Shown here in pieces: positions 63,076 through 64,000 of a DNA stretch of 64,000 nt. Source of the stretch: Orientallactaga sibirica. Its lineage: Eukaryota > Chordata > Mammalia > Rodentia > Dipodidae. Location of the stretch: the NCBI GenBank assembly GCA_036365145.1, contig JAEOAD010002566.1, positions 4,112,001 to 4,176,000 of the forward strand, read 5' to 3'. Both the position numbers and the translations under genes were made by a program. Numbering within the stretch: position 1 is the first letter of the stretch; each line of letters begins with the position of its first letter. The notes beneath the pieces are model-generated. The model made no database searches, was not told the origin of the DNA, and worked only from the letters and a program-made list of their open reading frames with translations.

Positions 63076-64000
63076 GTCCCAGCTGCATGTGCCAATTTGT
63101 ACATCTGGCTTTACATGGGTACTGGGGAATAAAACAAGGGTCCTTGGGCTTTTTGAGAGAGCGGAGAGGGAGAGGCAGGATAGGCGAACCAGGACCTTCA
63201 GCTGCTGCAAAGGAACTCCAGACACGTGCTACTTTGTGCAATTTTTTTTGTTGCTGTTGTTTTTCCATGAAGGGTCTCACTCTAGCTCAGGCTGACCTGG
63301 AAATCACTATGCAGTCTCAAGGTGGCCTCGAACTCATGGCGATCCTCCAGAGTGCTGGGATTAAAAGCGTGTGCCACCATGCCTGACAACTTTGTGCATT
63401 TGAGTTAACATGGGTACTGGGAAATTGAACCTAGGTCCTGTGGCTTTGCAGGCAAGTGCCTTAACCGCTAAGCCATCTCTCCAGCCCAAAATTCTCTTTG
63501 ATAGCAAAAGAATACATTTGGGCCGGGCATGGTGGTACATGCCTTTAATCCCAACACTTAGGAGGCAGAGGTAGGAGGATCAGTGTCAGTTCAAGTCTGC
63601 CCTGAGACTACATAGTGAATTCCAGGTCAGGCTAGGCTAGAGTGAGACCCTACCTCGAAACCCCCTCCCCCCCAAAAAAAAGAATCCATGGAGAGTCTTT
63701 GCTTGTCCCAGAATTATTTTATTATTGTTATTTTTAAATTTTTTGTTACTTTTCATTTCATTTATTTGAGAGACATAGGCAGAGAGCGAGTGAAAGAAAA
63801 AGGGAGCGAGGCCATGGGAAGAGAATGTGTACAAGAAGGGCAGGGGGAGGGTCAATCTAAATTCAAGATAGTGTGAATAAGACTTACGTAAACTTACTTT
63901 TTTGAAAAATGGCACATCTAGAAGCTGTAGACTGTTACTAGAAAATTTTCAGTACCTGGGATGGGATACCTTCCAGTGAGTTGTTGGCCAAGGAGGTCCC
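63076..64000. mobile_element. SINE remnants at the right edge
   Basis: B2(-) pieces 63076-63148 and 63390-63488, the latter split by B1(-) 63255-63388; B1(+) 63520-63660; beginning of a B2(-) at 63750-63850. 63850-64000 is non-repeat with no gene seen. Confidence 0.75.

Overview
This window is mammalian nuclear DNA, almost certainly from a rodent. It is saturated with B1-type (7SL-derived) and B2-type (tRNA-derived) SINEs on both strands, with A-rich tails and long pyrimidine/purine tracts. The B2 head (GGCTGGAGAGATGGCTTAGC) is shared with mouse-like rodents. The B1 body, however, differs from mouse B1, which points to a jerboa-like (Dipodoidea) genome; that lineage is inferred from repeat style only. 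There are no bacterial features, and nearly all long open frames are accidental readings of repeats.

The left half holds one real gene on the minus strand, which I identify as NPAS1 (neuronal PAS domain protein 1, a class I bHLH-PAS transcription factor). Eleven coding exons were placed by eye with GT/AG boundaries and continuous phase. They run from an ATG at 34181 in a CpG island to an exon entering the left edge (1-56). Together they encode 448 codons; the human protein is about 590 residues, so the C-terminal tail lies outside the window. The bHLH exon is at 32788-33023, PAS-A is spread over 15459-9574, and PAS-B over 9286-7621.

Two things make this locus unusual. First, five blocks (0.12-2.11, 5.55-5.99, 16.77-18.0, 20.34-21.2 and 61.69-63.07 kb) are head-to-tail arrays of a roughly 52-bp unit that resembles the A-box half of an ID/tRNA-like SINE. 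All are in the same orientation, and four lie in NPAS1 introns. Second, about 3.2-3.5 kb containing two PAS-A exons, a CTCF-like site and one array is tandemly duplicated (14.9-18.44 and 18.48-21.65 kb). The copy nearer the promoter has lost the normal donor of one exon.

The 23.3-24.3 and 26.0-26.8 kb stretches are repeat-poor and rich in homeodomain/SOX-like words. They are candidate intronic enhancers of NPAS1.

From 35.4 to 51.7 kb there are nested SINEs, L1 3' ends, LTR fragments and a 5S rRNA-derived piece fused to an antisense B2. At 51.8-55.1 kb a second minus-strand gene shows its last exons (130 bp, 543 bp and a terminal exon with AATAAA). I do not recognise the protein. From 55.3 to 64 kb there are LTRs of one family, dense SINEs and the fifth array.
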